A DNA stretch of 64,000 nucleotides from Novosphingopyxis baekryungensis DSM 16222. Lineage in GTDB: Bacteria > Pseudomonadota > Alphaproteobacteria > Sphingomonadales > Sphingomonadaceae. The stretch's first letter is position 1, and each line of letters opens with the position of its first letter. Below, in pieces: positions 16,818-26,603 of the stretch. The notes under the pieces were generated by a model. That model was not told the DNA's origin. It saw only the letters and a program-made list of their open reading frames with translations, and did no database searches. The stretch spans positions 1-64,000 of the forward strand of contig NZ_ATUR01000004.1 of NCBI RefSeq assembly GCF_000420305.1, written 5' to 3'. A program made the translations under genes and the position numbers.

Positions 16818-18398
16818 ATGACCACCCCCACCTCCAACCGCCGAACCTTTGCGATTATCTCGCATCCCGATGCCGGCAAGACCACGCTGACCGAAAAGCT
16901 GCTGCTGCAGGGCGGCGCCATCCATCTGGCGGGCGAGGTGAAAGCGCGCGGAGCGGCACGGCGCGCGCGGTCCGACTGGATGAAGATCGAACAGCAGCGC
17001 GGCATCTCGGTCACCAGCTCGGTCATGACGTTCGAGCGGCCGGATGCGGACGGCAATATCATCACCTTCAACCTGCTCGACACGCCGGGGCATGAGGATT
17101 TTTCCGAAGACACCTATCGCACACTGACCGCGGTCGATTCGGCCATCATGGTGATCGACGCGGCCAAGGGTATCGAGCCGCAGACGCGCAAATTGTTCGA
17201 GGTTTGCCGCCTGCGCTCCGTGCCGATCTTCACCTTCGTCAACAAGGTGGACCGGGAGGGCCGCGATCCGTTCGAGCTGCTGGACGAGGTGGCCGACATG
17301 CTGGCGCTCGACGTCTGCCCGATGAGCTGGCCAGCCGGCATGGGCGGCCTGTTCGAAGGCGTCTATGATCTGGAGCGCAACCGGCTGGCGATGCCCAGCG
17401 GCCCTTCCAAGGAATATGAGGGCAAAGCGGCGGAGTTCTCCGGGCTCGACGACCCGAAGCTGGACGAGACCATCCAGCGCGCCGAACAGCTGCGCGAAGA
17501 GGCCGAGCTGGCCCAGGCGGGCTATGCCGATTTCGATCTGGAAGCCTATCGGAATGGCGATCTCACGCCCGTTTACTTCGGCTCCGCATTGAAGAATTTC
17601 GGTGTGACCGAACTGATCGACGCGATCGCCCGCTACGCCCCGCCGCCGCGCCCGCAACCGTCCGAACAGGGCGTGATCGGGCCGGAAACGGACGAGGTCA
17701 GCGGCTTCATCTTCAAGGTGCAGGCCAATATGGACCCGCAGCACCGCGACCGAATCGCGTTCATGCGGCTGTGCTCGGGCACGTTCAAGCGCGGCATGAA
17801 GCTGACGCCTTCCGGCCTCGGCAAGCCGATTGCGGTGCATTCCCCCATCCTGTTTTTCGCGCAGGACCGCGAGATTGCCGATACGGCGCAGCCGGGCGAT
17901 ATCATCGGCATTCCCAATCACGGCACGCTGCGCGTGGGCGATACGCTAAGCGAGAAGAACAGCATCCGCTTCACCGGCCTGCCCAATTTCGCGCCGGAAA
18001 TCCTGCGCCGCGTGCAGCTGAAAGATCCGACCAAGACCAAGCAATTGCGCAAGGCGCTGGACGATCTTTCTGAAGAAGGCGTGATCCAGGTCTTCTATCC
18101 GGAGATCGGCGCGAACCATATCGTCGGTGTGGTCGGGCAGTTGCAGCTGGAGGTGCTCGTGGCTCGTTTGGAAGCGGAATATAAGGTGGAGGCCGCGCTG
18201 GAGCAGGCCCCGTTCGACACAGCCCGCTGGCTGATCGGAGACGAGGACAAGATCGAGGCGTTCAAGCGGATCAACCAGGGCAGCCTGGCCAGCGACCGCG
18301 ACGGCAATGCGGTCTTCCTCGCCAAATCGGCCTGGGATGTCGGCTATCAGGAAGAGAAGAACCCGGACCTGAAGTTCAGCGCCACCAAGGAGCGGTAG
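16818..18398 (+). CDS. prfC: Peptide chain release factor 3
   Basis: 526 residues. It is a translational GTPase that recycles RF1/RF2 from the ribosome. G1 is SHPDAGKTT, G3 'LLDTPGHEDF', G4 'FVNKVDREG', followed by domain II ('FIFKVQANMDPQHRDRIAFMRL') and domain III ('GVVGQLQLEVLVARLEAEYKV'). The 'FTFVNKVDREGRDPFELLDE' stretch separates it from EF-G. It is monocistronic; the palindromic repeat upstream leaves little room for an obvious promoter. prfC is non-essential and patchily distributed in bacteria. Confidence 0.96.
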   Translation: MTTPTSNRRTFAIISHPDAGKTTLTEKLLLQGGAIHLAGEVKARGAARRARSDWMKIEQQRGISVTSSVMTFERPDADGNIITFNLLDTPGHEDFSEDTYRTLTAVDSAIMVIDAAKGIEPQTRKLFEVCRLRSVPIFTFVNKVDREGRDPFELLDEVADMLALDVCPMSWPAGMGGLFEGVYDLERNRLAMPSGPSKEYEGKAAEFSGLDDPKLDETIQRAEQLREEAELAQAGYADFDLEAYRNGDLTPVYFGSALKNFGVTELIDAIARYAPPPRPQPSEQGVIGPETDEVSGFIFKVQANMDPQHRDRIAFMRLCSGTFKRGMKLTPSGLGKPIAVHSPILFFAQDREIADTAQPGDIIGIPNHGTLRVGDTLSEKNSIRFTGLPNFAPEILRRVQLKDPTKTKQLRKALDDLSEEGVIQVFYPEIGANHIVGVVGQLQLEVLVARLEAEYKVEAALEQAPFDTARWLIGDEDKIEAFKRINQGSLASDRDGNAVFLAKSAWDVGYQEEKNPDLKFSATKER

Positions 18399-18491
18399 AG
18401 TTCAGCTTGCTTGCGGGACGGGGCGTTGGCAGCCCTGCATCCGCTCTGGATGGCCGCGTCGTTTACGGTTTTTCGCAATGACGATGGGCGT

Positions 18492-19757
18492 TCAGCCCAC
18501 CCAGTCCTTACGCAGATGCTTGGCTGCCAAGGCCATCAGCAGCGCGGCGATCAGGTAGAAGCCTAGCGCGCCGACCATGGTGTAACGCAGCGCCTCGGCG
18601 CCATATTGCGCGGTGATCGCATCCGACACGGCGCCCAGGATCAGCGAGCCGAGACCCAACCCGATCAGATTGTTGATGAACAGGAAGCTGGCCGAGGCTG
18701 TGGCGCGCATATTGGCGGGCACCAGATGCTGCACGGCGGTGATGACCGGGCCCAGCCAGACATAGGCCAGCGCCTGCGGCAGCAGGAACAGCGCAAAAGC
18801 CAGCCAGATCGAGCTCGACAGCATGCCCGCGGCGAACAGCGGCACCGCAATGACGAAGGCGATGGCGGGCAGGCGCGCATAGGCGGCCTTGTCGCGCCCG
18901 CCCAGCCGGTCCCCCAGCCAGCCGCCCGCCAGCACGCCGGCGCTGCCGCCGATCAGCAGCACCGCACCGATAAATTGCGATGTGCCGACCAGATCCAGCC
19001 CGAAGCTGCGCTGCATCAGGCTGGGAAGCCAGAAGGCCAGTCCATAACCGCACATCGAACTGAACGAGGCACCGAAGGCGAGCAGCCAGAAGCTGGGCTT
19101 TCTAGAGAGGATGCCGAATACGGTGCCGAAGGCGGGTCGCTGCGCATCGCCCGCATGATCATCATATCGGCCGCGCGGCGGGTCTTTCACAAGCAGCTTG
19201 AACGGCACAGCGATCAGCACCCCGGCCAGGCCGACCGCGATGAACGCCGTGCGCCACTCGATCGCACTGGCGACATAACCGCCGAACAGGACGCCGGCGG
19301 CGGATCCTAGCGGAATGCCGAGCGAATAGATGGACAGCGCGCGTGCGCGCTGTTCCTGCGGAAAGGTATCGGCGATCAGCGCATAGCTCGGCGCGACGCC
19401 GCCCGCCTCGCCCACGCCGACGCCCAGACGGAACAGGAACATCTGCCAGAATCCGGTGGCGAGCCCGCACAGCGCGGTAAATCCGCTCCAGACGGTGAGC
19501 GAAATGGTGATGACCCAGCTGCGGCTGCTCTTGTCCGCCAGCAGCGACAGCGGGATCGCCAGCGTGGAATAGAGCAGCGCAAAGGCGATACCGCCCAGCG
19601 CGCCTAGCTGCGTGTCCGTGAGCTGCAGGTCCGCCTTGATCGGCACCGCCAGAATGGAGAGGATCTGCCGGTCGAGAAAATTGAACGTGTAGACCAACAG
19701 CAGCATGGCCAGCACGCCCGCCCGACTACCGGGGGAATTTGCAACGGGGCTGGCCAT
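18492..19757 (-). CDS. MFS transporter, spinster type
   Basis: 421 residues with twelve predicted membrane helices. The N-terminal 'LLLVYTFNFLDRQILSILAVPIKADL' and 'GVGVGEAGGVAPSYALIADTFP' motifs are typical of spinster-like MFS proteins abundant in sphingomonads. Loop 2-3 'LADKSSRSW' replaces the classic GxxxDRxGRR. It is downstream of and codirectional with the TonB-dependent receptor gene (67 bp between them), so inner- and outer-membrane steps of one uptake route are likely cotranscribed. The substrate is unknown, possibly an aromatic or other hydrophobic compound. Confidence 0.87.
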   Translation of the reverse strand: MASPVANSPGSRAGVLAMLLLVYTFNFLDRQILSILAVPIKADLQLTDTQLGALGGIAFALLYSTLAIPLSLLADKSSRSWVITISLTVWSGFTALCGLATGFWQMFLFRLGVGVGEAGGVAPSYALIADTFPQEQRARALSIYSLGIPLGSAAGVLFGGYVASAIEWRTAFIAVGLAGVLIAVPFKLLVKDPPRGRYDDHAGDAQRPAFGTVFGILSRKPSFWLLAFGASFSSMCGYGLAFWLPSLMQRSFGLDLVGTSQFIGAVLLIGGSAGVLAGGWLGDRLGGRDKAAYARLPAIAFVIAVPLFAAGMLSSSIWLAFALFLLPQALAYVWLGPVITAVQHLVPANMRATASASFLFINNLIGLGLGSLILGAVSDAITAQYGAEALRYTMVGALGFYLIAALLMALAAKHLRKDWVG

Positions 19758-19824
19758 GCGGGGTCCGATCAGAAAGACGCTGCCAGTGCGATGGGTCCGG
19801 CAGCGTCATGAGAGGTTAGGCGAC

Positions 19825-22218
19825 TTAGAATTTGATGCCCGCCGTGACGAACACCTGCCGCGGATTGCCATAATAGGCGGTCAGCACCCCTTCACTACCA
19901 AGCGTGGAGGTATAGGGGCTTCCATTTGCGGGGTTCGGAACGAAGGCGCCCGTGTCCGGATTTTGCGCCAGGAAGTTGTAGCCTGACACAATATAACGCT
20001 TATCGAACAGGTTGCGGCCATGGAGGCCCAGAGTGAAGCGGTCCCCCGGGGCGTGCCAGACGACATTGGCGTCGAACAGCGTGTAGCCCGGTTGATCGAG
20101 CAGCGGGTTACGCAATTCGAACTGCTGTGTCTTGCTGCGATAAGCCGCCGTGGTGCTGGCGTCGACATAGCCTTGCCCCACGGGAAGCGAGAGGCTGAGC
20201 GTGCCGCTAGCGGTGAATTCCGGCGTGTTCTGAAAGGCGCGGTTGTCCGCCACATCGATCCCGCGTGCATCGATGAACTGCAGATATTCGGCATCCAGAT
20301 AGCCCGCCGTGGCGCTGATGTTGAAGCGGCTGGACGGACCGGCGAAATCGCGCGCGACCACGGCATTGCCTTCGAACTCAAGACCCTGGATCCGTGCGCG
20401 CCCCGCATTGGTGGTCACACCGACAAAGGTCTGTTGGCCATTGACGGTAGCGCCGACCGAACCGGGGATCTGCACTTCGTTATAATCGGAGCGGAACGCG
20501 GCGATGCCGACATTGATCCGGCGGTCGAAAAAGGAGCCCTTATAGCCGATTTCATAGGCATCGACCGTTTCGGGATCGAAAGTGAAAAACTGAAAGATAT
20601 CGTCCTGATCGCCCTGCGCGCCGCTGACACCATTGCCATTCAGATCGGGCGCGGCCGATCCCACGCCGCGCGGATCGAAGCCACCGCCCTTGAAGCCCTT
20701 GGAATAGCTCGCGTACAGCAGATGGTCTTCCGTCGGCTTGAAGCTGAGTGAGGCGCGGGGGGTGAACTTCTTGAAATTGCGGGTTCCGTCAAAATCGGTC
20801 TGTTGCACGAACAGGCTACCGGTGCCGCCGAAAAACGGAGAGCCCCCGCCGAGATAGACCGCGCGGTTGATGTTGGAGGAACGCTCATCCCAGGTATAGC
20901 GTCCGCCCACCGACAGGGCGAATTGCGGCGTGATATCATAGGTGGCATCGGCAAAGACGGCGTAGGTTTCCGTATCGACATCGCCAAAGGTCAGTGCGGT
21001 CACGCCGCCGGGCAGACGCACATCGAAGACGGTGCGTGCATTGGCATCCAGATAATAGAAGCCGACCAGCCCGTTGAAATTGCCCACATTGAACAGCGCC
21101 TGCACTTCCTGGCTGAACTGCTTGTTGTTGTAAAAAGCGGGCACGTCGACATCGACTGCGGGCAGCGCATCGAAATCGATCGGGGTGGCGCTGTCATCCT
21201 TGCGATAGCCGGTGATGGAGCGGAGCGTTACATAGTTGCCGGCCTCAAGCTCCATGAACAGCGAACCGCCATAGGCTTCCACGTCCTGCTTGGGATCGTT
21301 CAGGCCACCGCGGGTATCATAAACGTCGTCGAGCGGCTGGATCCCGCTGCTCAAACCGGGAATGAGCCGGTGGCCGCCACGCGGATTGCTATTGTCATCG
21401 GTATAATCGCCCGACAAGCGCACGAACAGCGGGCCGCGATCATATTCGATCGACCCGCGCACCGCCCGGATCTGCTTATCGTAATTTTCCAGCCCGGTGG
21501 TCAGGTTGGTACCGAAACCGTCGCGCGAGAGCACCGCTCCACCACCGCCAATGGCAAATCCGCTATCGCCGAGCGGCATGGCAAAACTGGCGGTGATATC
21601 CGCCTGATTATAGGTGCCATAGGTGGCGCGCAGATTGAGCCTGGGTGTATCGCCCAGACGGCGGGTCACATATTTGATCGCGCCGCCAATCGTATTGCGG
21701 CCATAAAGTGTGCCCTGTGGACCGCGCAGAACCTCGATGCGCTCGACATCGTAGATCTCCAGCACCGCGCCCTGCGGCCGGTTCAGATAGACATCATCCA
21801 GATAGATGCCGACACCGGCCTCGAACCCGGCCACCGGATCCTGCTGCCCCACGCCGCGAATGAATGCGGTAAGGGTGTTGTTGGTGCCGCGTGAGGGCTC
21901 CAGCGTGACGCTTGGGGTGGTCTGCGCAATGTCCGTGATGTCGATGGCACCGGATTGCTGCAGCTGCTCGCCCGAATAGGCAGTGATGGCGATCGGCACG
22001 TCCTGCAGCCGTTCTTCACGGCGGCGGGCGGTCACCACGATCACGCTGCCGGGATCGGAAAGATTGTCGCTCTCGTCCTGCGGTGCGGACGAAGCGGAAA
22101 CGGCCGCTCCCATGTCATCATTCGCGTTGGTCTGGGCGGTTGCCGGTACGCTGCCGAGCGCCGCCATCGCTACACCGGAGAACAGCGCCACGCGCCACTG
22201 AGCTGTCGAAAAAGCCAT
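19825..22218 (-). CDS. TonB-dependent outer-membrane receptor
   Basis: 797 residues from the ATG at 22218, with AGGGGA upstream. A signal peptide ends near VPATAQT. A TonB-box-like 'SVIVVTARRREE' leads into the plug domain (about 55-170; 'IRGVGQQDP', 'VERIEVLRGPQGTLYGRNTIGGAI'). The remainder is the 22-strand barrel ending 'NPRQVFVTAGIKF', with the terminal Phe used by the BAM complex. The subgroup (no CarboxypepD domain) is the one multiplied in sphingomonads for uptake of complex organics. A TetR regulator lies divergently upstream, and a TetR-like operator stands between them. Confidence 0.93.
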   Translation of the reverse strand: MAFSTAQWRVALFSGVAMAALGSVPATAQTNANDDMGAAVSASSAPQDESDNLSDPGSVIVVTARRREERLQDVPIAITAYSGEQLQQSGAIDITDIAQTTPSVTLEPSRGTNNTLTAFIRGVGQQDPVAGFEAGVGIYLDDVYLNRPQGAVLEIYDVERIEVLRGPQGTLYGRNTIGGAIKYVTRRLGDTPRLNLRATYGTYNQADITASFAMPLGDSGFAIGGGGAVLSRDGFGTNLTTGLENYDKQIRAVRGSIEYDRGPLFVRLSGDYTDDNSNPRGGHRLIPGLSSGIQPLDDVYDTRGGLNDPKQDVEAYGGSLFMELEAGNYVTLRSITGYRKDDSATPIDFDALPAVDVDVPAFYNNKQFSQEVQALFNVGNFNGLVGFYYLDANARTVFDVRLPGGVTALTFGDVDTETYAVFADATYDITPQFALSVGGRYTWDERSSNINRAVYLGGGSPFFGGTGSLFVQQTDFDGTRNFKKFTPRASLSFKPTEDHLLYASYSKGFKGGGFDPRGVGSAAPDLNGNGVSGAQGDQDDIFQFFTFDPETVDAYEIGYKGSFFDRRINVGIAAFRSDYNEVQIPGSVGATVNGQQTFVGVTTNAGRARIQGLEFEGNAVVARDFAGPSSRFNISATAGYLDAEYLQFIDARGIDVADNRAFQNTPEFTASGTLSLSLPVGQGYVDASTTAAYRSKTQQFELRNPLLDQPGYTLFDANVVWHAPGDRFTLGLHGRNLFDKRYIVSGYNFLAQNPDTGAFVPNPANGSPYTSTLGSEGVLTAYYGNPRQVFVTAGIKF

Positions 22219-22284
22219 CGGATATCCCCTCACTACAGGCATGGACGGATCGGCCCGTCTCTATAAACGAGGTGCATAATGAAA

Positions 22285-22302
22285 GTTGAACCATCTTTCA
22301 AC
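22285..22302. promoter_or_regulatory. Candidate TetR operator GTTGAA-N6-TTCAAC
   Basis: A perfect 6-6-6 inverted repeat sits in the region between the divergent TonB-dependent receptor (start 22218) and the TetR gene. A TTG start for the TetR frame at 22286 would fall inside it, which argues for a later start for that gene. Autoregulation and control of the receptor are inferred from position. Confidence 0.5.
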
Positions 22303-22384
22303 TACAGATAAACATGCGCGTAATGAAATGATCGACCATGTCCCCCATCGGGGTGATAAGGGGCGGCCGGCATGGCGCGAAAGG

Positions 22385-23008
22385 ATGGGGATGATGCACA
22401 GCAGGACGGGCGGGGACGACGTCAAGCAGCCACGTACCGAGCGGGGGCGGCGTACCCAGCGCAAATTGCTCGATGCTGCCGCCGATGAATTTGGCGAAAA
22501 AGGATTCCACGAAGCGTCGATCAGTTCGATCACGCGGGCGGCGGGGACCGCGCTGGGCAGCTTCTATACCTATTTCGATTCGAAAGATGCCATCTTCCGG
22601 GCGCTGGTGCGCGACATGTCTCACCGCGTCGGCCGTCATGCCGCCGAAGCGATCGGGCAGGAAAAGGGCGCGCTCGCCATCGAACGGCTGGCGCTGCGCA
22701 GTTTTCTAGAGTTCGCGCACGAGCATAAGGAAATTTATCGCATTATCGACGAAGCCGAATTCGTCGATCCCGCCAGCTATCGCCGCCATTATGAAACCAT
22801 TGCCAGTCGGATCGAGGGGCGGCTGCGCGCGGGCAGCGAATCGGGCGAGCTGCGCGGCGATGTCGGGGAACTGCACGCCTGGGCCATCATGGGGATGAAC
22901 GTGTTTCTGGGGCTGCGCTATGCCGTCTGGGGGCAGGATGCGGACCCGGACGCCTTGTCTGCCGAGGCCGAGCGGCTGATCGCGCACGGGCTGGCGGCAC
23001 GCGACTGA
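22385..23008 (+). CDS. TetR-family transcriptional regulator
   Basis: About 207 residues if the ATG at 22385 is used; further ATGs at 22328, 22391 and 22394 are open and none has a decisive ribosome site. The DNA-binding domain is clear: 'RRTQRKLLDAAADEFGEKGFHEASISSITRAAGTALGSFYTYFDSKDAIF'-type sequence spanning about residues 20-70. The C-terminal ligand domain has 'IDEAEFVDPASYRRHYETI', as in regulators of fatty-acid or aromatic degradation. It is divergent from the TonB-dependent receptor and probably represses it. The inducer is unknown. Confidence 0.87.
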   Translation: MGMMHSRTGGDDVKQPRTERGRRTQRKLLDAAADEFGEKGFHEASISSITRAAGTALGSFYTYFDSKDAIFRALVRDMSHRVGRHAAEAIGQEKGALAIERLALRSFLEFAHEHKEIYRIIDEAEFVDPASYRRHYETIASRIEGRLRAGSESGELRGDVGELHAWAIMGMNVFLGLRYAVWGQDADPDALSAEAERLIAHGLAARD

Positions 23009-23017
23009 CGCGCTTGT

Positions 23018-23623
23018 TCAGCGCGTCAGCAGAAACACCGCCTGATCGGCCATCAGATTGGCCCAGCGCTCGCCCCGCGCCCGGCCGCCGGTCAGATACC
23101 AGGACTTTTCGATCCGGTAGCCACGCAGACGCGCCAAGGAGCGGAAATCGGCAATGGTCAAATGGTGGATGTTGGGCGTTTCATACCAGCTTTCCGGCAA
23201 GGCGCGATTGACCGGCATGCGCCCGCGAAACGCCAGATTGGCACGCACCCGCCAATGCGCGAAATTGGGGAAGGAAACGAACGCCGCCTTGCCGATACGC
23301 AGCAATTGCTCGAGCGCGACATCGGGCCGGTTCATCGTCTGCAGCGCCTGGCTGAGCACGGCATAATCGAAGCTGTCGCCGGGATAATCGGCCAGATCGC
23401 GTCCGGCATCGCCCTGCACGACCGGCAGCCCCCGCCCCACCGCGTCCGCCACCAGATGCGGATCGATCTCGAGACCGCGCGCATCGACCTGCTTGCGGCT
23501 GCGCAGTTCCGCCATCAGATCACCATGGCCGCAACCGATGTCGAGCATGCGTGCGAACGGTTCGATATGCTGCGCGATGATGGCCAGATCCGGGCGCAGG
23601 CGGCGGGGCAGCGGGGCGCTCAT
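23018..23623 (-). CDS. metW: Methionine biosynthesis protein MetW
   Basis: 201 residues. It is a class I SAM-dependent methyltransferase-like fold: '[15 protein letters not shown]' motif I, '[15 protein letters not shown]' motif II, '[17 protein letters not shown]'. In proteobacteria MetW always accompanies metX and is needed for full homoserine O-acyltransferase activity. Its start ATG overlaps the metX TGA, giving translational coupling. The family's standard C-terminus ([17 protein letters not shown]) is present. Confidence 0.95.
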   Translation of the reverse strand: MSAPLPRRLRPDLAIIAQHIEPFARMLDIGCGHGDLMAELRSRKQVDARGLEIDPHLVADAVGRGLPVVQGDAGRDLADYPGDSFDYAVLSQALQTMNRPDVALEQLLRIGKAAFVSFPNFAHWRVRANLAFRGRMPVNRALPESWYETPNIHHLTIADFRSLARLRGYRIEKSWYLTGGRARGERWANLMADQAVFLLTR

Positions 23624-24735
23624 GCAGACGCACCGATAAAGCCGGACACCACCCGGTCCAGCTCCGGATTGTCCAGCAGGAAGGCGTCATGACCGAAGGG
23701 GCTCGACAGCTCGACGAAGCTGACATCCGCGCCCGCCCCGTTCAGCGCATGGACGATCCGGCGGGATTCGGCGGTGGGATACAGCCAGTCGCTATCGAAG
23801 CTGACCAGACAGAACCGGGTCTTCGTGCCATCAAAGGCGCCGGCCAACCGGCCGTCATGGGCATCGGCCAGGTCGAAATAGTCCATGGCGCGCGTGATAT
23901 ACAGATAGCTGTTGGCATCGAACCGGCCGGTGAAACTCAATCCCTGATGGCGCAGATAGCTTTCCACCTGGAAATCCGCATCGAAGCCGAAGCTCTTGTC
24001 GGTACGGTCCTGCAGACGGCGGCCAAATTTCTCAGTCAGCCCCGCTTCGGACAGATAGGTGATGTGCGCGGCCATGCGCGCGACGGACAGCCCCGCCGTC
24101 GGTGGATCGCTTTCATGATAATAGGCCCCGCCGCGCCATTTGGGGTCCGCCATGATCGCCTGCCGCCCGACTTCGTGGAAGGCGATGTTCTGCGCCGAAT
24201 GCCGCGCCGCGCTGGCGATCACCACGGCCCGCGCCACCCGCTGCGGGAACAGCGAGGCCCATGTCAGCGTCTGCATACCGCCCATCGATCCGCCGATGAC
24301 GGCATGCAGGCGCTCAATGCCGAGATGCCCGATCAGCAATTCCTGCGCCCGCACCATGTCTGCCAGCGTGATGACCGGAAAATCCATGCCATAGGCCACA
24401 GCGGTGGCCGGATCCTCGCTGGCCGGGCCAGAACTGCCCATGCAGCTGCCCAGCACATTGGCGCAGATAACGCAGAACCGATCCGTATCGACGGGTTTGC
24501 CAGGCCCCACCATGCGCGCCCACCAGCCGGGCTTGCCCGTCATAGGATGGGTGGAGGCACAATATTGATCGCCGGTCAGCGCGTGGCACACGAGGATGGC
24601 GTTGTCCGCATCTTCGTTGAGCGTGCCATAGGTTTCATAGGCGATTTCGACCGGCGCGAAACTGCCACCGCTATCGAGCGGGACCGGCCCCAACAGCCGC
24701 ACCTTGCGGTCCAATCCGAAACGCTCATCCATCAT
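23620..24735 (-). CDS. metX: Homoserine O-acyltransferase
   Basis: 371 residues from the ATG at 24735 (24732 equally possible). It is an alpha/beta hydrolase-fold enzyme that acylates homoserine in methionine synthesis. The nucleophile Ser lies in '[10 protein letters not shown]'; the Asp and His are in 'FDSDWLYP' and 'FGHDAFLL'. 'CHALTGDQ' forms the oxyanion region. Acetyl or succinyl preference cannot be read with certainty from this window; many alphaproteobacterial MetX proteins use succinyl-CoA. A hairpin directly upstream (24749-24783) may regulate it. Confidence 0.94.
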   Translation of the reverse strand: MMDERFGLDRKVRLLGPVPLDSGGSFAPVEIAYETYGTLNEDADNAILVCHALTGDQYCASTHPMTGKPGWWARMVGPGKPVDTDRFCVICANVLGSCMGSSGPASEDPATAVAYGMDFPVITLADMVRAQELLIGHLGIERLHAVIGGSMGGMQTLTWASLFPQRVARAVVIASAARHSAQNIAFHEVGRQAIMADPKWRGGAYYHESDPPTAGLSVARMAAHITYLSEAGLTEKFGRRLQDRTDKSFGFDADFQVESYLRHQGLSFTGRFDANSYLYITRAMDYFDLADAHDGRLAGAFDGTKTRFCLVSFDSDWLYPTAESRRIVHALNGAGADVSFVELSSPFGHDAFLLDNPELDRVVSGFIGASA

Positions 24736-24748
24736 CTGGTGCCTTAGC

Positions 24749-24783
24749 AAGCACGGCGCGGCTTGCAATGGCGCGGCGTGCTT
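24749..24783 (-). promoter_or_regulatory. Leader hairpin before metX, possible degenerate SAM-II-like element
   Basis: AAGCAC and GTGCTT pair across 23 bases with further GCGC/GCGC pairing inside. On the metX strand the sequence contains ATTGCAAGC-CGCG and then GCTAAGG close to the start codon. That resembles the 3' half of SAM-II riboswitches (UUGCAAGCGCG...GCUAA), but the conserved GAUUU loop is not evident. Treat it as a leader hairpin of unknown function. Confidence 0.3.
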
Positions 24784-24817
24784 GGCGCGGACCGGGCGGC
24801 GCGCTAGATGACAGATC

Positions 24818-25912
24818 ATGAGCGCACCAAAACCCAAAGCCTGGATCGATGCCATCCACGCCTATGTCCCCGGCAAGAGCAAGGCGGCCAGCGGCCAGAC
24901 GCTGATCAAATTGTCGGCCAATGAGAATCCGCTGGGTACATCGCCGCGCGCGATGGAAGCCATGGCGGCGCTGGACGGCCCCCGGCATCTCTATCCCGAC
25001 CCCGATTCCCGCGCGCTACGGGACGCGATCGGCAAGGCGAACGGGATCGATCCGGCCCGCATCGTCTGCGGTACCGGATCGGGGGAGCTTCTGGGGATGG
25101 CCGCGCAAGGCTATGCCGGGCCGGGCGATGAGATCCTGTATGTGCGCTATGGGTTTTCGCTCTATGACATCATCGCGCGCAAATGCGGCGCCACACCGGT
25201 GGAAGTGCCGGACCGCGATTATGGAACGGATATCGACGGGCTGCTCGCCGCAGTCACGCCCAATACGCGGGTGGTTTTTCTGGCCAATCCCAACAACCCC
25301 ACCGGGACGCTGTCCAGCGCGGCGGAGCTGGCCCGTTTGCATGCGGCGCTGCCGGCCGATGTGCTCCTGGTGCTCGATCATGCCTATGTCGAATATCTGT
25401 CCGAAGAAGAGCAGGATGGCGGGCTGCAGCTTTCCATGGCGGCGGACAATGTGCTGGTGACGCGCACCTTTTCCAAAATCTACGGGCTGGCCGGAGAGCG
25501 CGTGGGCTGGGCGACCGGCCATCCGGATATCATCGCCACGCTCAACAAGATCCGCGGACCGTTCAACCTGACCAGCGATGCGCAGGCCATGGCCGAGGCC
25601 TCCGTCCAGGATGCCGATTTCGTGCAGGAAACCCGGGCGCATAATCGCAAATGGCGCGCCTGGCTGACCGAAGAAATCACGGCGCTGGGCAATCACGGCG
25701 TCCGTCCGGTGCCCAGCTACGCCAATTTCCTGCTGGTGCTGTTCGAGGGCGGCAAGAATGCGGAGGGCGCACAGGAAGCGCTGGCGGAGGCTGGCTATGC
25801 CGTGCGCCATCTGCCCGGGCAGGGCCTGCCCCATGCGCTGCGCATCACGATCGGCAGTGAAGAGGACAATCGCGCCGTGGTGGCCGCGCTACGCGCCTAT
25901 CTGAACGGTTAG
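24818..25912 (+). CDS. hisC: Histidinol-phosphate aminotransferase
   Basis: 364 residues, fold-type I PLP enzyme. Seen are '[17 protein letters not shown]', '[12 protein letters not shown]', '[10 protein letters not shown]' and the Schiff-base Lys in '[15 protein letters not shown]'. It converts imidazole-acetol phosphate and glutamate to histidinol phosphate; alphaproteobacterial HisC often also works on aromatic amino acids. It is divergent from metX with 82 bp between the starts. Its TAG overlaps the stop of plsC on the other strand. It complements hisN at 10692. Confidence 0.94.
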   Translation: MSAPKPKAWIDAIHAYVPGKSKAASGQTLIKLSANENPLGTSPRAMEAMAALDGPRHLYPDPDSRALRDAIGKANGIDPARIVCGTGSGELLGMAAQGYAGPGDEILYVRYGFSLYDIIARKCGATPVEVPDRDYGTDIDGLLAAVTPNTRVVFLANPNNPTGTLSSAAELARLHAALPADVLLVLDHAYVEYLSEEEQDGGLQLSMAADNVLVTRTFSKIYGLAGERVGWATGHPDIIATLNKIRGPFNLTSDAQAMAEASVQDADFVQETRAHNRKWRAWLTEEITALGNHGVRPVPSYANFLLVLFEGGKNAEGAQEALAEAGYAVRHLPGQGLPHALRITIGSEEDNRAVVAALRAYLNG

Positions 25913-26601
25913 GCGCCCGGCAGGTTGAGCGCGTTGATGGCTGTGTGCACGCGTGCCTCGGCCTCTTCGCGGGGCAAACCGGGGGGTATCGTCTCGCCGA
26001 TCAGATAGGTGATCACGCCCTTGCGCACGGGCAGGCCGTTGCGGTCGACATGTTGCCGACTGTTCACGGCAATCGGCACCACCGGAATGTTGAGCAGTTT
26101 GTACAGACCCGCAAAGCCGGAACGCAGCGGTGGTGCTTCGCCAGGCAAGGCGCGGGTGCCTTCGGGAAAGATCACGATCGGTCGCCCTGCCGCGGACATG
26201 GCCCGTCCGGTTTTCATCAGCGCGCGCAGCTCCTTGGCGCCGCCCGCCCGATCGATACCGATCAGTCCATAGGTGGATGCCACCACGCCCCAGAGCGGAA
26301 TTTTCAGCAATTCCCCCTTGGCGATGACGGCTGGCCGATCGAACAGGCGCGGCATATCGATCGTTTCGAAATAGCTTTCATGCTTGATGGCGTAGAGAAA
26401 TGGCTCGCGCGGCAATTCTCCGTCGATGCGCACGGTCACCCCGCCGATATGCGCCATGCAGTTGTTCTGAAACCAGCTCCAGTTCTCCGCGATGCGCGCC
26501 AGCAGTTCCTTGTTCACGAAGGCCATGATCGTGCCCAGCAGGACATAGATCGTGCTGCCGCCGTAAAAGATGATGGCGTACAGAATGCGGCGAAGCGTCA
26601 T
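25909..26601 (-). CDS. plsC: 1-acyl-sn-glycerol-3-phosphate acyltransferase
   Basis: 230 residues from the ATG at 26601. A membrane-associated PlsC domain that adds the second acyl chain to lysophosphatidic acid. The catalytic box is '[10 protein letters not shown]', i.e. HX4E rather than the usual HX4D, which is common in alphaproteobacterial members. The glycerol-phosphate loop is '[14 protein letters not shown]'. An N-terminal hydrophobic helix ('[23 protein letters not shown]') anchors it. It is the last gene of the ftsE-ftsX-ydcF-plsC operon, two bases after ydcF. Confidence 0.92.
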   Translation of the reverse strand: MTLRRILYAIIFYGGSTIYVLLGTIMAFVNKELLARIAENWSWFQNNCMAHIGGVTVRIDGELPREPFLYAIKHESYFETIDMPRLFDRPAVIAKGELLKIPLWGVVASTYGLIGIDRAGGAKELRALMKTGRAMSAAGRPIVIFPEGTRALPGEAPPLRSGFAGLYKLLNIPVVPIAVNSRQHVDRNGLPVRKGVITYLIGETIPPGLPREEAEARVHTAINALNLPGA

Positions 26602-26603
26602 CG

